A stretch of 64,000 bases of DNA from the NCBI GenBank assembly GCA_038146985.1, contig JAYQSQ010000001.1, positions 186,001 to 250,000 on the forward strand, in the 5' to 3' direction. The notes beneath the pieces were generated by a model. That model was not told the DNA's origin, searched no databases, and was given only the letters and a program-made list of their open reading frames with translations. The position numbers and the translations under genes were made by a program. Every line of letters begins with the position of its first letter. Within the stretch, counting starts at the first letter, position 1. Positions 25,952 through 33,830 of the stretch are shown here, one piece after another. The stretch is from JADHLJ01 sp038146985 (lineage in GTDB: Bacteria > Pseudomonadota > Alphaproteobacteria > Thalassobaculales > Thalassobaculaceae).

Positions 25952-27178
25952 TCACTTATTTTCACGGAGGTTTCCATAGCGGCGCTCGACGAGCGCGATC
26001 ATCGCCGCCCGGCGGTTGTACTGGTGCACCACCAGCGGGTGCCGGTGATCCGCCAGCCGGATGCCGTCGTCATCGACCACGATGGAGTGCTCCGCCATGT
26101 GCTGTACGGTCGCGACCGGCCAGCCGTTCTCCAGGGCGATCATGCCGGCCACCGTGCCGTGATGCAGCAGGACATTGTGGATCGCCGTGTCCAGGCCGTA
26201 GATGCCGGGCACGGGTAGGCTTGCCGCCATAAGACAGAACTGGGTCAGGTAATGGGCGAGGGCGTCGCGGTACCCAAAGATCGTTCCGATGCAGGATATC
26301 CGCCGGTCGGAAAGCCGATCCAGCATGGCGTTGCCGAAATGCGTGCGCAGCCAGTCGCTGTTCCAGGGGCAGGTTCCGAGCGTCATCGATGCGTCTTCCA
26401 GCACGCAGGCGAGCGGCGCGTCGCATGAAAACCCGAAAGGGTCGCCCTGAAAGATCACGTCGGAAACATCGGTCAGCAGCAGACGGGTCTGCCCATCGAC
26501 GGATGCGATCAGATCCCGGTAAAGCGCGAACCGGCGGAGCACCGGATGCGCGGTGCCGGGCGTTGCCAGGCTCCAATCGATACGCTGAGCGTCCAGAAAC
26601 GCTGCGGTCTCGTCATCCCGGTCGACGATCAAATGGACCGGCCCGTCGTAATGCGCGCGCAGGGACAAGACAAAGGGCAGTAGCGCCGCGGCCGGATATC
26701 CCGTGGCGAGGCCAATCACCATCCTCTTTTCCGCCGCCGGCGCGGCGGTTGCCTGAACCGGCTCCAAGGGACCGGGCAAGCGCAAAAGTTCCAACGACGG
26801 TTCCGGGCGCAGGAGACGGTATGCCACCTCCCGGATGCCGGGATTTCGGGGATCGTCCGCCAGCGCCCGGGATGCATGCACCAGACCTTCCTCTGTCCGT
26901 CCGGCCAGATACAGCGCTTTGCCCAGAGAGGCCTTGAAGGCCGGAGTCTCGGGATTCAATTCGACCGCCCGGCGCAACAGCCGTTCCGCCTCGTCGTCGC
27001 GTCCCCGGTCCATCTCCAGGAGGCCCAGGAGATGCAGCGCGTCGCCGTTGTCGGGCGCCTGGGCGAGGATCTGGCCGTAGATCGCCGCTGCCCGGTCCCT
27101 CTGTCCCCCACGATGGGCCTCGACGGCGAGCCGCAAGGCCTGCTCGAGTGTCAGCGTTGTCGATCCGTCATCGGTCAT
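25952..27178 (-). CDS. TPR protein with glycosyltransferase-like domain
   Basis: The 408-residue protein begins with about three TPR units (residues 11-115: AEAHRGGQRDRAAAIYGQIL, ALHLLGLLEMDRGRDDEAE and a third). After a linker, residues about 150-400 look like a GT-A type nucleotide-sugar-dependent domain: MVIGLATGYPAAALLPFVLSL, then LLLTDVSDVIFQGDPF, with a DxxD-type metal site, and later GLDTAIHNVLLHH. It may transfer a sugar to a protein or lipid. It shares style with the larger glycosyltransferase-like gene at 34930. It stands alone, divergent from the cyclase gene. Confidence 0.7.
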   Translation of the reverse strand: MTDDGSTTLTLEQALRLAVEAHRGGQRDRAAAIYGQILAQAPDNGDALHLLGLLEMDRGRDDEAERLLRRAVELNPETPAFKASLGKALYLAGRTEEGLVHASRALADDPRNPGIREVAYRLLRPEPSLELLRLPGPLEPVQATAAPAAEKRMVIGLATGYPAAALLPFVLSLRAHYDGPVHLIVDRDDETAAFLDAQRIDWSLATPGTAHPVLRRFALYRDLIASVDGQTRLLLTDVSDVIFQGDPFGFSCDAPLACVLEDASMTLGTCPWNSDWLRTHFGNAMLDRLSDRRISCIGTIFGYRDALAHYLTQFCLMAASLPVPGIYGLDTAIHNVLLHHGTVAGMIALENGWPVATVQHMAEHSIVVDDDGIRLADHRHPLVVHQYNRRAAMIALVERRYGNLRENK

Positions 27179-27282
27179 GCCCGCCGGTTAGAACCGTAGA
27201 TCAATGATGTCAATCGGCTTGGCCGATCCGGAACGTCCGGGCTAGGCTCGCGACGCATGGAAACCGGGCGAGGAACATGGGC

Positions 27283-28188
27283 ATGACGAATTGCGTACAC
27301 GACCACGCGCGCTGGGGCGCCGGGGACCAGATCGGTGCCGCCGGGCATCTGCTGAACCAGAAAACCACGCTCGCCGCGCTGTCCAAGGTGCGCGAGGGAC
27401 GGATCATCGACCTCTCCCACGTGATCGAGATGGGGGCGCCCTACATCAATCCGGTGCAGACGCCCTATCTGATCCACTCCTCGGTCACCGCCAAGAACAA
27501 CAGCAAGACCCGCGCCGCGCTGGGGGCCACGAACGAGGTCGGCTCCAATCTGGAGCGGATCGAGATGACAACCCATGTCGGGACGCATATCGACGCGCTC
27601 GGGCATTTCTCGAAGGGCGAGTACCTCTACGGCGAGCACAGCCTGGAGGAGAGTGTCGGCGATTGGGGCCTGCTGAATTGCGGGGTCGAGCATATCCCGC
27701 CGATCGTCACCAGGGGTGTCTGCCTCGATGTGTCGGGTCTCGACGGCGGCGCGCATCTGGCGGCGGGCCGTCCGGTCGGCCTCGATGACATCAAGCGCGC
27801 CTTCGATGCCGCCGGCACCGCGCCGCAGAGCGGCGACGTGATCTGCGTCAATACCGGCTGGGGCCGGTACTTTATGAAGGACAATGCCAAGTACCTCTCC
27901 GGCGAGCCCGGCCTCGATGCCGAGGCGGCTCGTTGGCTGACCTCCCAGGACGTGGTGGCGATCGGCGCCGACAACATGGCGGTCGAGGTTCTGCCGGGCA
28001 CCCGGCATCCGGAGATCATGATGCCGGTGCATCAGCACTGTCTCGCCGAGGCCGGGGTGCACCTGATCGAGAACATGCTCATGGACGAGGTGATCGCGGC
28101 GGGGATCACCGAGTTCTGTCTGGTGATGCTCCCGGTCAAGCTCAAGGGCGCCACCGGCTGCCCGGTACGCCCGGTGGCGATGGTCTAA
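27283..28188 (+). CDS. Cyclase-family (kynurenine formamidase-like) metal hydrolase, second copy
   Basis: A 301-residue protein with the classical metal site HVGTHIDALGHFSKG near residue 99, unlike the copy at 10473. The family hydrolyses N-formylkynurenine, isatin and similar compounds with Mn or Zn. Two ATGs compete: that at 27277 is 2 bases from GAGGA, that at 27283 is 8 bases from it, so the second is preferred. The ABC-F gene follows after 72 bases in the same direction but is probably unrelated. Substrate unknown. Confidence 0.88.
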   Translation: MTNCVHDHARWGAGDQIGAAGHLLNQKTTLAALSKVREGRIIDLSHVIEMGAPYINPVQTPYLIHSSVTAKNNSKTRAALGATNEVGSNLERIEMTTHVGTHIDALGHFSKGEYLYGEHSLEESVGDWGLLNCGVEHIPPIVTRGVCLDVSGLDGGAHLAAGRPVGLDDIKRAFDAAGTAPQSGDVICVNTGWGRYFMKDNAKYLSGEPGLDAEAARWLTSQDVVAIGADNMAVEVLPGTRHPEIMMPVHQHCLAEAGVHLIENMLMDEVIAAGITEFCLVMLPVKLKGATGCPVRPVAMV

Positions 28189-28260
28189 CGGCTGAAATCC
28201 TCACGCCGCGCGTAAAAGTCCCGTTGGCGCGCGGCGGCGCGGGGTGCTATCACCCGGCCC

Positions 28261-30171
28261 ATGATTCGGATCAGGGACATGACCTATCGGGTCGCGGGGC
28301 GGATGCTGTTCGACGGCGCCAGCGCCACCGTGCCGGCCGGCCACAAGGTCGGGCTCGTCGGGCGCAACGGGTCCGGCAAGTCGACGCTGCTGCGCCTGCT
28401 GGCCGGTACCGCGCAGGTGGATAGCGGCGAGATCGCGATCGATGGCATCGCCGGGGTCGCGAACGCCATCGGCACGGTCGAGCAGGAGGCGCCGAGCGGC
28501 GACGAGACTCCGATTGGCTTCACCCTTGCCGCCGACAAGGAGCGGGCGGATCTGCTGGCGCGGGCGGAGGTTGAAACCGACCCGTTGAAGATCGCCGAAA
28601 TCCAGAACCGGCTTGCCGATATCGGCGCGCATACCGCGCCGTCCCGGGCCGCCTCCATCCTGGCGGGCCTCGGCTTCGACGACGAGGCACAGAACCAACC
28701 GCTTTCGAACTTCTCCGGTGGCTGGCGGATGCGGGTGGCGATCGCGGCCCTGCTGTTCGCCGAGCCGGAACTACTGCTGCTGGACGAGCCGACCAACCAT
28801 CTGGATCTGGAAGCGGCGATGTGGCTCGAGTCGCATCTGCGGACCTATCCGAAGACCCTGGTGGTGGTCAGCCATGACCGCGACCTGTTGAATCGGGCGG
28901 TGACCGGCATTCTGCATCTCGAGAACCTGAAGCTGACCTACTATACCGGCGGCTATGACCGGTTCGAGCGGGTGCGCGCCGAGCGGCTCGCGCTGCAGGA
29001 GGCGATGGCCCGCAAGCAGGCGGCCCAGCGCAAGCACATGCAGGCCTTCGTCGACCGTTTCCGCTACAAGGCCAGCAAGGCGCGTCAGGCCCAGAGCCGG
29101 CTGAAGGCGCTGGAGCGCATGGAGGTGATCGCGACGGGCGCGGCGGAACCGACGACGGTGTTCCGCTTCCCCGAACCCGAGATCCTGCCACCGCCGCTGG
29201 TGACCTTCGACAGAGCCTCGGTCGGTTACGAGCCGGGAAAGCCGGTGCTGAGCGAGGTCAGTCTGCGCCTCGACGCGGATGACCGGATCGGGTTTCTCGG
29301 CCAGAACGGCAACGGCAAGTCGACGCTTGCCAAGCTGATCGCCGGACGGCTGGACCGGATGTCCGGTGATGGGCACCGCACCGCCAAGCTCAAGGTCGGG
29401 TTTTTCGCCCAGCATCAGGTCGACGACCTGGATCTGGAGGAGACCGCGACCGATCATCTGGCGCGCCTGATGCCGGACGCGCCGAAAGACCGGGTTCGCG
29501 CCCGGCTTGGCGGTGTCGGCCTGGTGCAGGACAAGCAGACCACCAAGGTGAAGCATCTCTCCGGCGGCGAGAAGGCCCGGCTGACCATCGCGCTGATCAC
29601 CCATGACAGCCCGCATGTGCTAATCCTGGACGAGCCGACGAACCATCTCGACATCGATGCCCGCGACGCGCTGGTCCAGGCGCTGAACGATTACAACGGC
29701 GCGGTGATCCTGATCAGTCATGACCGGCGCCTGCTGGAACTGACCGTCGACCGCCTGTGGCTGGTCGCCGACGGGACGGTGAAGCCTTTCGATGGCGACC
29801 TCGCCGAGTACGCGAGCTGGCTGCGCGAGCGGGCGAAGGCGGCCTCGGGCAAGGCGGCGAAATCGGAGATGGGCGAAGCGGGCGAGGCCAACAGCCGCGT
29901 CGGCCGCAAGGAAGCCCGCAAGGCCGCCGCCGACCGCCGCAAGGAAAACGCCGACATCCGCAAGGCGGCGCGGGAGGCCGAAAAACTGCTCGAGAAACTG
30001 ACCGAGCGCCGCAACAGGCTGGTCGCGACCTTGGGCGATCCCGCGACCTATGAGAAGTCGACCCGCGAGGTCCAGGAGCTGATCATGAAGAAGGAAGCCG
30101 TCGACCGCGAGATCGTGGCGGCGGAAACCGCCTGGCTCGAAGCCAGCGAGGCGCTCGAGGCGGCGGAGTAG
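28261..30171 (+). CDS. ABC-F family ATPase
   Basis: The 636-residue protein has two ABC modules and no membrane segment. The first has GRNGSGKST, LSNFSGGWRMR and LLLLDEPTNHLD; the second has GQNGNGKST, HLSGGEKARL and LILDEPTNHLD. A linker of about 80 charged residues between them (KHMQAFVDRFRYKASKARQAQSRLKALER) and a coiled-coil C-terminus are typical of the YheS/Uup-type ABC-F proteins that act on the ribosome. It probably helps resolve stalled or misfolded translation states. It is followed by a repeat-rich gap. Confidence 0.92.
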   Translation: MIRIRDMTYRVAGRMLFDGASATVPAGHKVGLVGRNGSGKSTLLRLLAGTAQVDSGEIAIDGIAGVANAIGTVEQEAPSGDETPIGFTLAADKERADLLARAEVETDPLKIAEIQNRLADIGAHTAPSRAASILAGLGFDDEAQNQPLSNFSGGWRMRVAIAALLFAEPELLLLDEPTNHLDLEAAMWLESHLRTYPKTLVVVSHDRDLLNRAVTGILHLENLKLTYYTGGYDRFERVRAERLALQEAMARKQAAQRKHMQAFVDRFRYKASKARQAQSRLKALERMEVIATGAAEPTTVFRFPEPEILPPPLVTFDRASVGYEPGKPVLSEVSLRLDADDRIGFLGQNGNGKSTLAKLIAGRLDRMSGDGHRTAKLKVGFFAQHQVDDLDLEETATDHLARLMPDAPKDRVRARLGGVGLVQDKQTTKVKHLSGGEKARLTIALITHDSPHVLILDEPTNHLDIDARDALVQALNDYNGAVILISHDRRLLELTVDRLWLVADGTVKPFDGDLAEYASWLRERAKAASGKAAKSEMGEAGEANSRVGRKEARKAAADRRKENADIRKAAREAEKLLEKLTERRNRLVATLGDPATYEKSTREVQELIMKKEAVDREIVAAETAWLEASEALEAAE

Positions 30172-30222
30172 ACCCGGCGATCCTCGCTCCCGGATAAAGA
30201 CGAAGTCCTTCCACCTCTTCCT

Positions 30223-30347
30223 CCGTCGCCCTGGCGTAAGGCAGGGCCATGCAGCGGTGTTGGCAACCGGTTTTTGTTGGTTGCCATGGGAAAGGTTTAC
30301 CAGGCGGATTCACTGGAGCTCGGCCCTGCCTTACGCCAGGGCGACGG
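30223..30347. repeat. Perfect 26-bp inverted repeat
   Basis: The arm at 30223-30248, beginning CCGTCGCCCTGG, is the exact reverse complement of 30322-30347. The 73 bases between them hold GGCAACC (30262-30268) and GGTTGCC (30279-30285). The element could be two head-to-head copies of a shorter palindromic repeat. Confidence 0.85.
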
Positions 30348-30373
30348 TCAGTATAGGGCCCTTTTCTTGCGTC

Positions 30374-30393
30374 GCCCCTGCGCAAGCAGGGGC
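30374..30393. repeat. GC hairpin
   Basis: GCCCCTGC (30374-30381), loop GCAA, GCAGGGGC (30386-30393): a perfect 8-bp stem preceded by CGTC, as in the arms of the adjacent inverted repeat. No T-run follows. Confidence 0.5.
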
Positions 30394-30626
30394 TAAACCG
30401 CCGTCTGCCGCAAGCCGCAGCTTTCGCTGGGGCGACGGGAAGAGGTGCGGGTTGGCCGCAGGCCCCGACGCCGATCCTGACCTGCATGGGGAATGCGCGA
30501 CAAAACCCCATGCCGCCAGTTAGCAGGAGAGTGGAGGGATCGGGTCTCGCGGCCCGGGCCGGCGCGCGCTATCGTGGCGGCCTGCCGGCATCCGCCGATC
30601 CATCATGCCAACCAACGGAGCCCCCC

Positions 30627-32216
30627 ATGACCAAGTCCATTTCCGCCGCCGAGCTCAAGGCCAGGATCGATGGCAGCGACGAGTTGGCGCTGATCGATGT
30701 GCGCGAGGAGGGGGTGTTCGGTGCCCGCCACATCCTGCTCTGCGCCAACATTCCGCTGAGCCAGCTTGAACTGAGGGCGCCGGATCTGGTGCCACGCAAG
30801 TCGACGCCGGTGGTGTTCTGCGACGCGGGCGGCGGGTTGGCGGAGCGCGCGGCGAAACGTCTGGGGGTCTGCGGCTATACCGACATCGCGGTGCTGAAGG
30901 ACGGCATGGACGGCTGGGCCGCCGCCGGGCTGGAGCTGTTCAGCGGCCTCAACGTGCCCAGCAAGGCCTTCGGCGAGTTCGTCGAGCATGCCTATGGCAC
31001 GCCGTCCGTCTCGCCGGAGGAGTTGAAGGCGATGATGGATGGCGGCGAGAACATGATCGTTCTCGATTCCCGACCGATGGGCGAGTTCAAGGTGATGAAT
31101 ATCCCGACCGGCATCGACATGCCCGGCGCCGAGCTGGTGCACCGGGTGCAGGAGGCGGTGCCGGACCCGAACACCACGGTCGTCGTCAATTGCGCCGGGC
31201 GTACCCGCAGCATCATCGGCGCCCAGTCGCTGATCAATGCCGGGGTGCCGAACAAGGTGGTGGCGCTGCGCAACGGCACCATGGGCTGGCACCTCGCGGG
31301 TTTCGAGTTGGAGCACGGCCTGGAGCGCCGGCCGCCCGAGGTCTCCAGCGCGGGCCACAAGGTCGCGCTGGCCCGGGCCGAGGCTGCCGCCAAACGGTTC
31401 GGGGTCAAGCGCATCGATGCCGCGTCCCTGGACAAATGGCGGGGCGAGCAGGCGAGCCGGACCTTGAGCATTCTCGACGTGCGGACGATCGAGGAGTTCG
31501 AGGCCGGCCATATCGCCGATTCCCGTCACGCCCCCGGGGGGCAGTTGGTCCAGGCGACGGACGTCTATGTGGCGACCCAGAACGCCCGGGTGGTGCTGGT
31601 CGACGATATGATGGTCCGCGCCCTGATGACCGCGAGCTGGCTGGAGCAACTGGCCTGGTGCGAGGTCTATGTGCTGGAGTCGGGTCTTTCCGGCCAGCCG
31701 ATCCTGCAGGGCAGGCGCGCGGCGCCCGGCTTCGGCCTGGAGGCGGCTGTCGCGGCGCTTAGTCCAGCCGAGACGAAGGCCGCGATGGCGGCGGGGGCGA
31801 CGCTTGTCGATCTGCAACGCAGCCTCGGTTACCGAGAGAAGCATGCCGAGGGCGCGCATTTCGCGATCCGGGCGCGGCTCGCCGAGGATCTGAAGGCGGC
31901 GGGGACGAAAGGCCGGGTCATCGTGACCTGTCCGGACGGCAAGCTCGCCCGTCTGGCGGCGGCGGATCTGACGGCGGCGGGCATAGACGCGGCGATCCTC
32001 GACGGCGGCACGCCGGCCTGGGAGGGTGCGGGGCTGGCGATGGAAGCCGGGATGAGCCGGCTGCTCTCACCGACCGACGACGTGTATCTGAGGGCCTATG
32101 ACCGCGAGGACCCGGCGGAGGTCGAAAAGGCGATGAACGACTATCTCACCTGGGAGATCGCCCTGGTGGAGCAGATCGCCAAGCCCGGCGGGATCACCTT
32201 CAAGGTGTTTGCCTGA
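30627..32216 (+). CDS. Four-domain rhodanese-like sulfurtransferase
   Basis: From ATG 30627 the protein is 529 residues with four rhodanese units. Unit 1 (about 5-105) has Cys65 in FCDAGGG; unit 2 (about 128-230) has Cys189 in VNCAGRTRS, the best active-site loop; unit 3 (about 265-355) has VLVDDMMVRA in place of the Cys loop and should be inactive; unit 4 (about 378-480) has Cys435 in VTCPDGKLA. Rhodaneses carry sulfane sulfur as a persulfide on that Cys. The upstream frame is open for 47 more codons but runs into repeat sequence. The leader of the argD-like gene begins 55 bases after its stop. Confidence 0.88.
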   Translation: MTKSISAAELKARIDGSDELALIDVREEGVFGARHILLCANIPLSQLELRAPDLVPRKSTPVVFCDAGGGLAERAAKRLGVCGYTDIAVLKDGMDGWAAAGLELFSGLNVPSKAFGEFVEHAYGTPSVSPEELKAMMDGGENMIVLDSRPMGEFKVMNIPTGIDMPGAELVHRVQEAVPDPNTTVVVNCAGRTRSIIGAQSLINAGVPNKVVALRNGTMGWHLAGFELEHGLERRPPEVSSAGHKVALARAEAAAKRFGVKRIDAASLDKWRGEQASRTLSILDVRTIEEFEAGHIADSRHAPGGQLVQATDVYVATQNARVVLVDDMMVRALMTASWLEQLAWCEVYVLESGLSGQPILQGRRAAPGFGLEAAVAALSPAETKAAMAAGATLVDLQRSLGYREKHAEGAHFAIRARLAEDLKAAGTKGRVIVTCPDGKLARLAAADLTAAGIDAAILDGGTPAWEGAGLAMEAGMSRLLSPTDDVYLRAYDREDPAEVEKAMNDYLTWEIALVEQIAKPGGITFKVFA

Positions 32217-32270
32217 CCGGATCGCCCGGTTCCGCCTACCGCCGTCTGTCGAGATGGCCGAATTTCGTTC

Positions 32271-32299
32271 TTGCGTTGCTCATGGACCGGCCCTAGGTT
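32271..32299 (+). promoter_or_regulatory. Candidate promoter of the argD leader
   Basis: TTGCGT (32271-32276), a 17-base spacer and TAGGTT (32294-32299) form a plausible housekeeping -35/-10 pair. The expected start of transcription, about 7 bases after the -10 box, falls at or beside the ATG of the 15-codon leader ORF at 32307. That would make the leader ORF leaderless, as described for trpL in Sinorhizobium. Inference from spacing only. Confidence 0.45.
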
Positions 32300-32306
32300 C
32301 CGCGCC

Positions 32307-32354
32307 ATGAGCAACCGGACCTTCATCACCGTTTCGCGACGCCGCGCCTGCTAA
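32307..32354 (+). CDS. Candidate leader peptide with three consecutive Arg codons
   Basis: The tiny ORF reads MSNRTFITVSRRRAC and ends in TAA. The run CGA-CGC-CGC codes Arg-Arg-Arg, directly before Ala-Cys-stop, with another Arg at position 4. A run of the codons for a pathway's end product close to the stop is typical of attenuation leaders, and the gene downstream is an acetylornithine-aminotransferase-like gene of arginine synthesis. There is no good ribosome-binding site, but the candidate promoter would start the RNA at the ATG. It is too short for its coding character to be tested alone. The final Cys leaves a cysteine signal possible. Confidence 0.45.
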   Translation: MSNRTFITVSRRRAC

Positions 32355-32366
32355 CAGGCGGTCGGC
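32341..32366 (+). promoter_or_regulatory. Hairpin across the leader stop codon
   Basis: CGCCTG (32345-32350) and CAGGCG (32355-32360) form a 6-bp stem whose loop CTAA contains the leader stop. GCCG (32341-32344) and CGGC (32363-32366) can extend it past a 2-base bulge. The left arm covers the Arg codons, so a stalled or finishing ribosome would open it. TTTTT occurs at 32378-32382, too far away for a standard terminator. Confidence 0.5.
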
Positions 32367-32441
32367 GGCTCATACCCTTTTTCCAAATTCAAAGACGTCG
32401 CGACCGTCGCCGAGAGGCGGGGGAGCGGTGTGTCGCGCGGC

Positions 32442-32473
32442 CTTGTCCTCGGCCATCAATCCACGAGGACAAG
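32442..32473 (+). promoter_or_regulatory. Hairpin that hides the argD ribosome-binding site
   Basis: CTTGTCCTC (32442-32450) and GAGGACAAG (32465-32473) are perfect complements, giving a 9-bp stem with a 14-base loop. The right arm contains GAGGA (32465-32469), placed 7 bases before the ATG at 32477, so the folded RNA would block initiation. A weaker competing stem GGCC (32439-32442) with GGCC (32451-32454) could compete with the stem. Confidence 0.65.
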
Positions 32474-32476
32474 ATC

Positions 32477-33691
32477 ATGACCATGACCGCGAGTATCGAT
32501 TATTCCGACAATCAAAAACCCGCCTGTGCCGGCGCCGAAGCCCTGATCTGGATCACCCAGAGGCCCGAAGTTGTGTTCACGCGCGGCGAGGGAAGTTGGC
32601 TCTGGGACAGCCGGGGCAAACCCTATCTCGATTTCATCCAGGGCTGGGCGGTGAACTGTCTCGGGCATTGCCCGCCGGTCGTCGCCGATGCCCTCGCCCG
32701 CCAGGCGGCAACGCTTTTGAACTGCAGCCCGGCCTATTTCAGTGACCGGTTGATAAGCTTTGCCGAGACGCTGACGGGCGCCGCCGGCCTGGAGCGGGTG
32801 TTCTTCGCCAATAGCGGCGGCGAGGCCAATGAGGGGGCGATCAAGCTCGCGCGCAAATGGGGCCAGGTGAACAAATCCGGCGCTTACGAGATCATCACCA
32901 CCATCGGCGGTTTTCACGGCCGCACGCTCGCGACAATGTCGGCATCAGGCAAGCCGGGCTGGGACGCGATGTTCGCGCCCAAGGTGCCGGGCTTTCCCAA
33001 GGTGCCGCTGAACGATCTCGCGGCGGCCGAGGCGGCGATCACGGAAAACACCGTGGCGATCATGCTGGAGCCGATCCAGGGCGAGTCCGGGGTCTGGCCG
33101 GCGGAAGAAGCGTATCTGAAAGGCCTGCGCAAGCTCTGCGATGACAGGGGGCTGCTGCTGATCCTGGACGAGATCCAGACCGGCATGGGCCGGACCGGCA
33201 CGCTGTTCTGTTTCGAGCAGGCGGGGGTGATGCCGGACATCATGACCCTGGGCAAGGGCATCGGCGCCGGCGTGCCGCTGGCCGCCGTGCTGGCCCGCGA
33301 GGCGGTCTGCTGTTTCGCGGCCGGCGAGCAGGGCGGCACCTATAACGGCAACGCCCTGATGGCGGCGGTCGGCGAGGCGGTGCTGGCGGAGGTTTCGGCA
33401 CCGCCCTTCCTTGCCCATGTGAACGCCGCGTCGTCGCGGTTGTGGAACGGGCTTGGTGTTCTGTCCGGGAAATTCGGCCTCGGCAAGCCGCGGGGCAAGG
33501 GGCTGTTGCTGGCCCTCGACCTGGGCGCGGGCCGCGACGCGGGCGCCGTCGTGGCGGCTGCTCTCGAACGCGGCCTGCTTCTCAACGCGCCCCGGCCGGA
33601 CAGCTTGCGCTTCATGCCGGCGCTGAACGTGTCGGTCGCGGAAATCGATGAGATGCTCGGGATCCTGGAGACGGTTCTCGAAGCGGCCTAA
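32477..33691 (+). CDS. argD: Class III aminotransferase, acetylornithine aminotransferase type
   Basis: The 404-residue PLP enzyme shows the ArgD layout: FANSGGEANEGAIKLARKWG near 110, GGFHGRTLATMSASGKPGW, MLEPIQGESGV, LLILDEIQTGMGRTG with the PLP-binding Asp, and the Schiff-base Lys in TLGKGIGAGVPLAA. ArgD converts N-acetylglutamate semialdehyde to N-acetylornithine, and often also acts in lysine synthesis. The N-terminus is about 15 residues longer than in many ArgD proteins. Its ribosome-binding site is inside a hairpin, and a candidate Arg-rich leader lies upstream. No other arg gene is in the window, so a different omega-aminotransferase role remains possible. Confidence 0.85.
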   Translation: MTMTASIDYSDNQKPACAGAEALIWITQRPEVVFTRGEGSWLWDSRGKPYLDFIQGWAVNCLGHCPPVVADALARQAATLLNCSPAYFSDRLISFAETLTGAAGLERVFFANSGGEANEGAIKLARKWGQVNKSGAYEIITTIGGFHGRTLATMSASGKPGWDAMFAPKVPGFPKVPLNDLAAAEAAITENTVAIMLEPIQGESGVWPAEEAYLKGLRKLCDDRGLLLILDEIQTGMGRTGTLFCFEQAGVMPDIMTLGKGIGAGVPLAAVLAREAVCCFAAGEQGGTYNGNALMAAVGEAVLAEVSAPPFLAHVNAASSRLWNGLGVLSGKFGLGKPRGKGLLLALDLGAGRDAGAVVAAALERGLLLNAPRPDSLRFMPALNVSVAEIDEMLGILETVLEAA

Positions 33692-33718
33692 ACCCGAGCA
33701 CAGACCTTTCGGAAAGAG

Positions 33719-33794
33719 GCCCTCGCCGGCGCGAGGGCGACGGTATGGGTGGGCGGCACTCGCCCAAAATCGTCGTCCCCGCGTCGGCGGGGAC
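33719..33794. repeat. Two GC hairpins between convergent genes
   Basis: GCCCTCGC (33719-33726) pairs with GCGAGGGC (33731-33738), and GTCCCCGC (33775-33782) pairs with GCGGGGAC (33787-33794), each an 8-bp stem with a 4-base loop. They lie between the convergent argD-like and enoyl-CoA hydratase genes and could stop transcription from both sides, but neither has a T-run; they look more like short repeat units. Confidence 0.5.
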
Positions 33795-33830
33795 CTCTCG
33801 CCCCAAAACCTATGGCGGGTCTACAATCCC

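Larger units (their letters stand above)
30172..30626. other. Repeat-rich intergenic region, no gene seen
   Basis: These 455 bases hold a 26-bp inverted repeat pair (30223-30347), an internal small hairpin GGCAACC/GGTTGCC (30262-30285) and a further hairpin (30374-30393). Short open frames here are made of the repeat arms and have no recognisable product. The rhodanese frame stays open upstream into this region, but it is not likely to be translated there. Confidence 0.6.

Noticed and set aside
32341..32382. Standard intrinsic terminator in the argD leader
   Set aside because: The T-run starts 12 bases after the longest stem and the stem itself is short, so it does not meet the usual layout.
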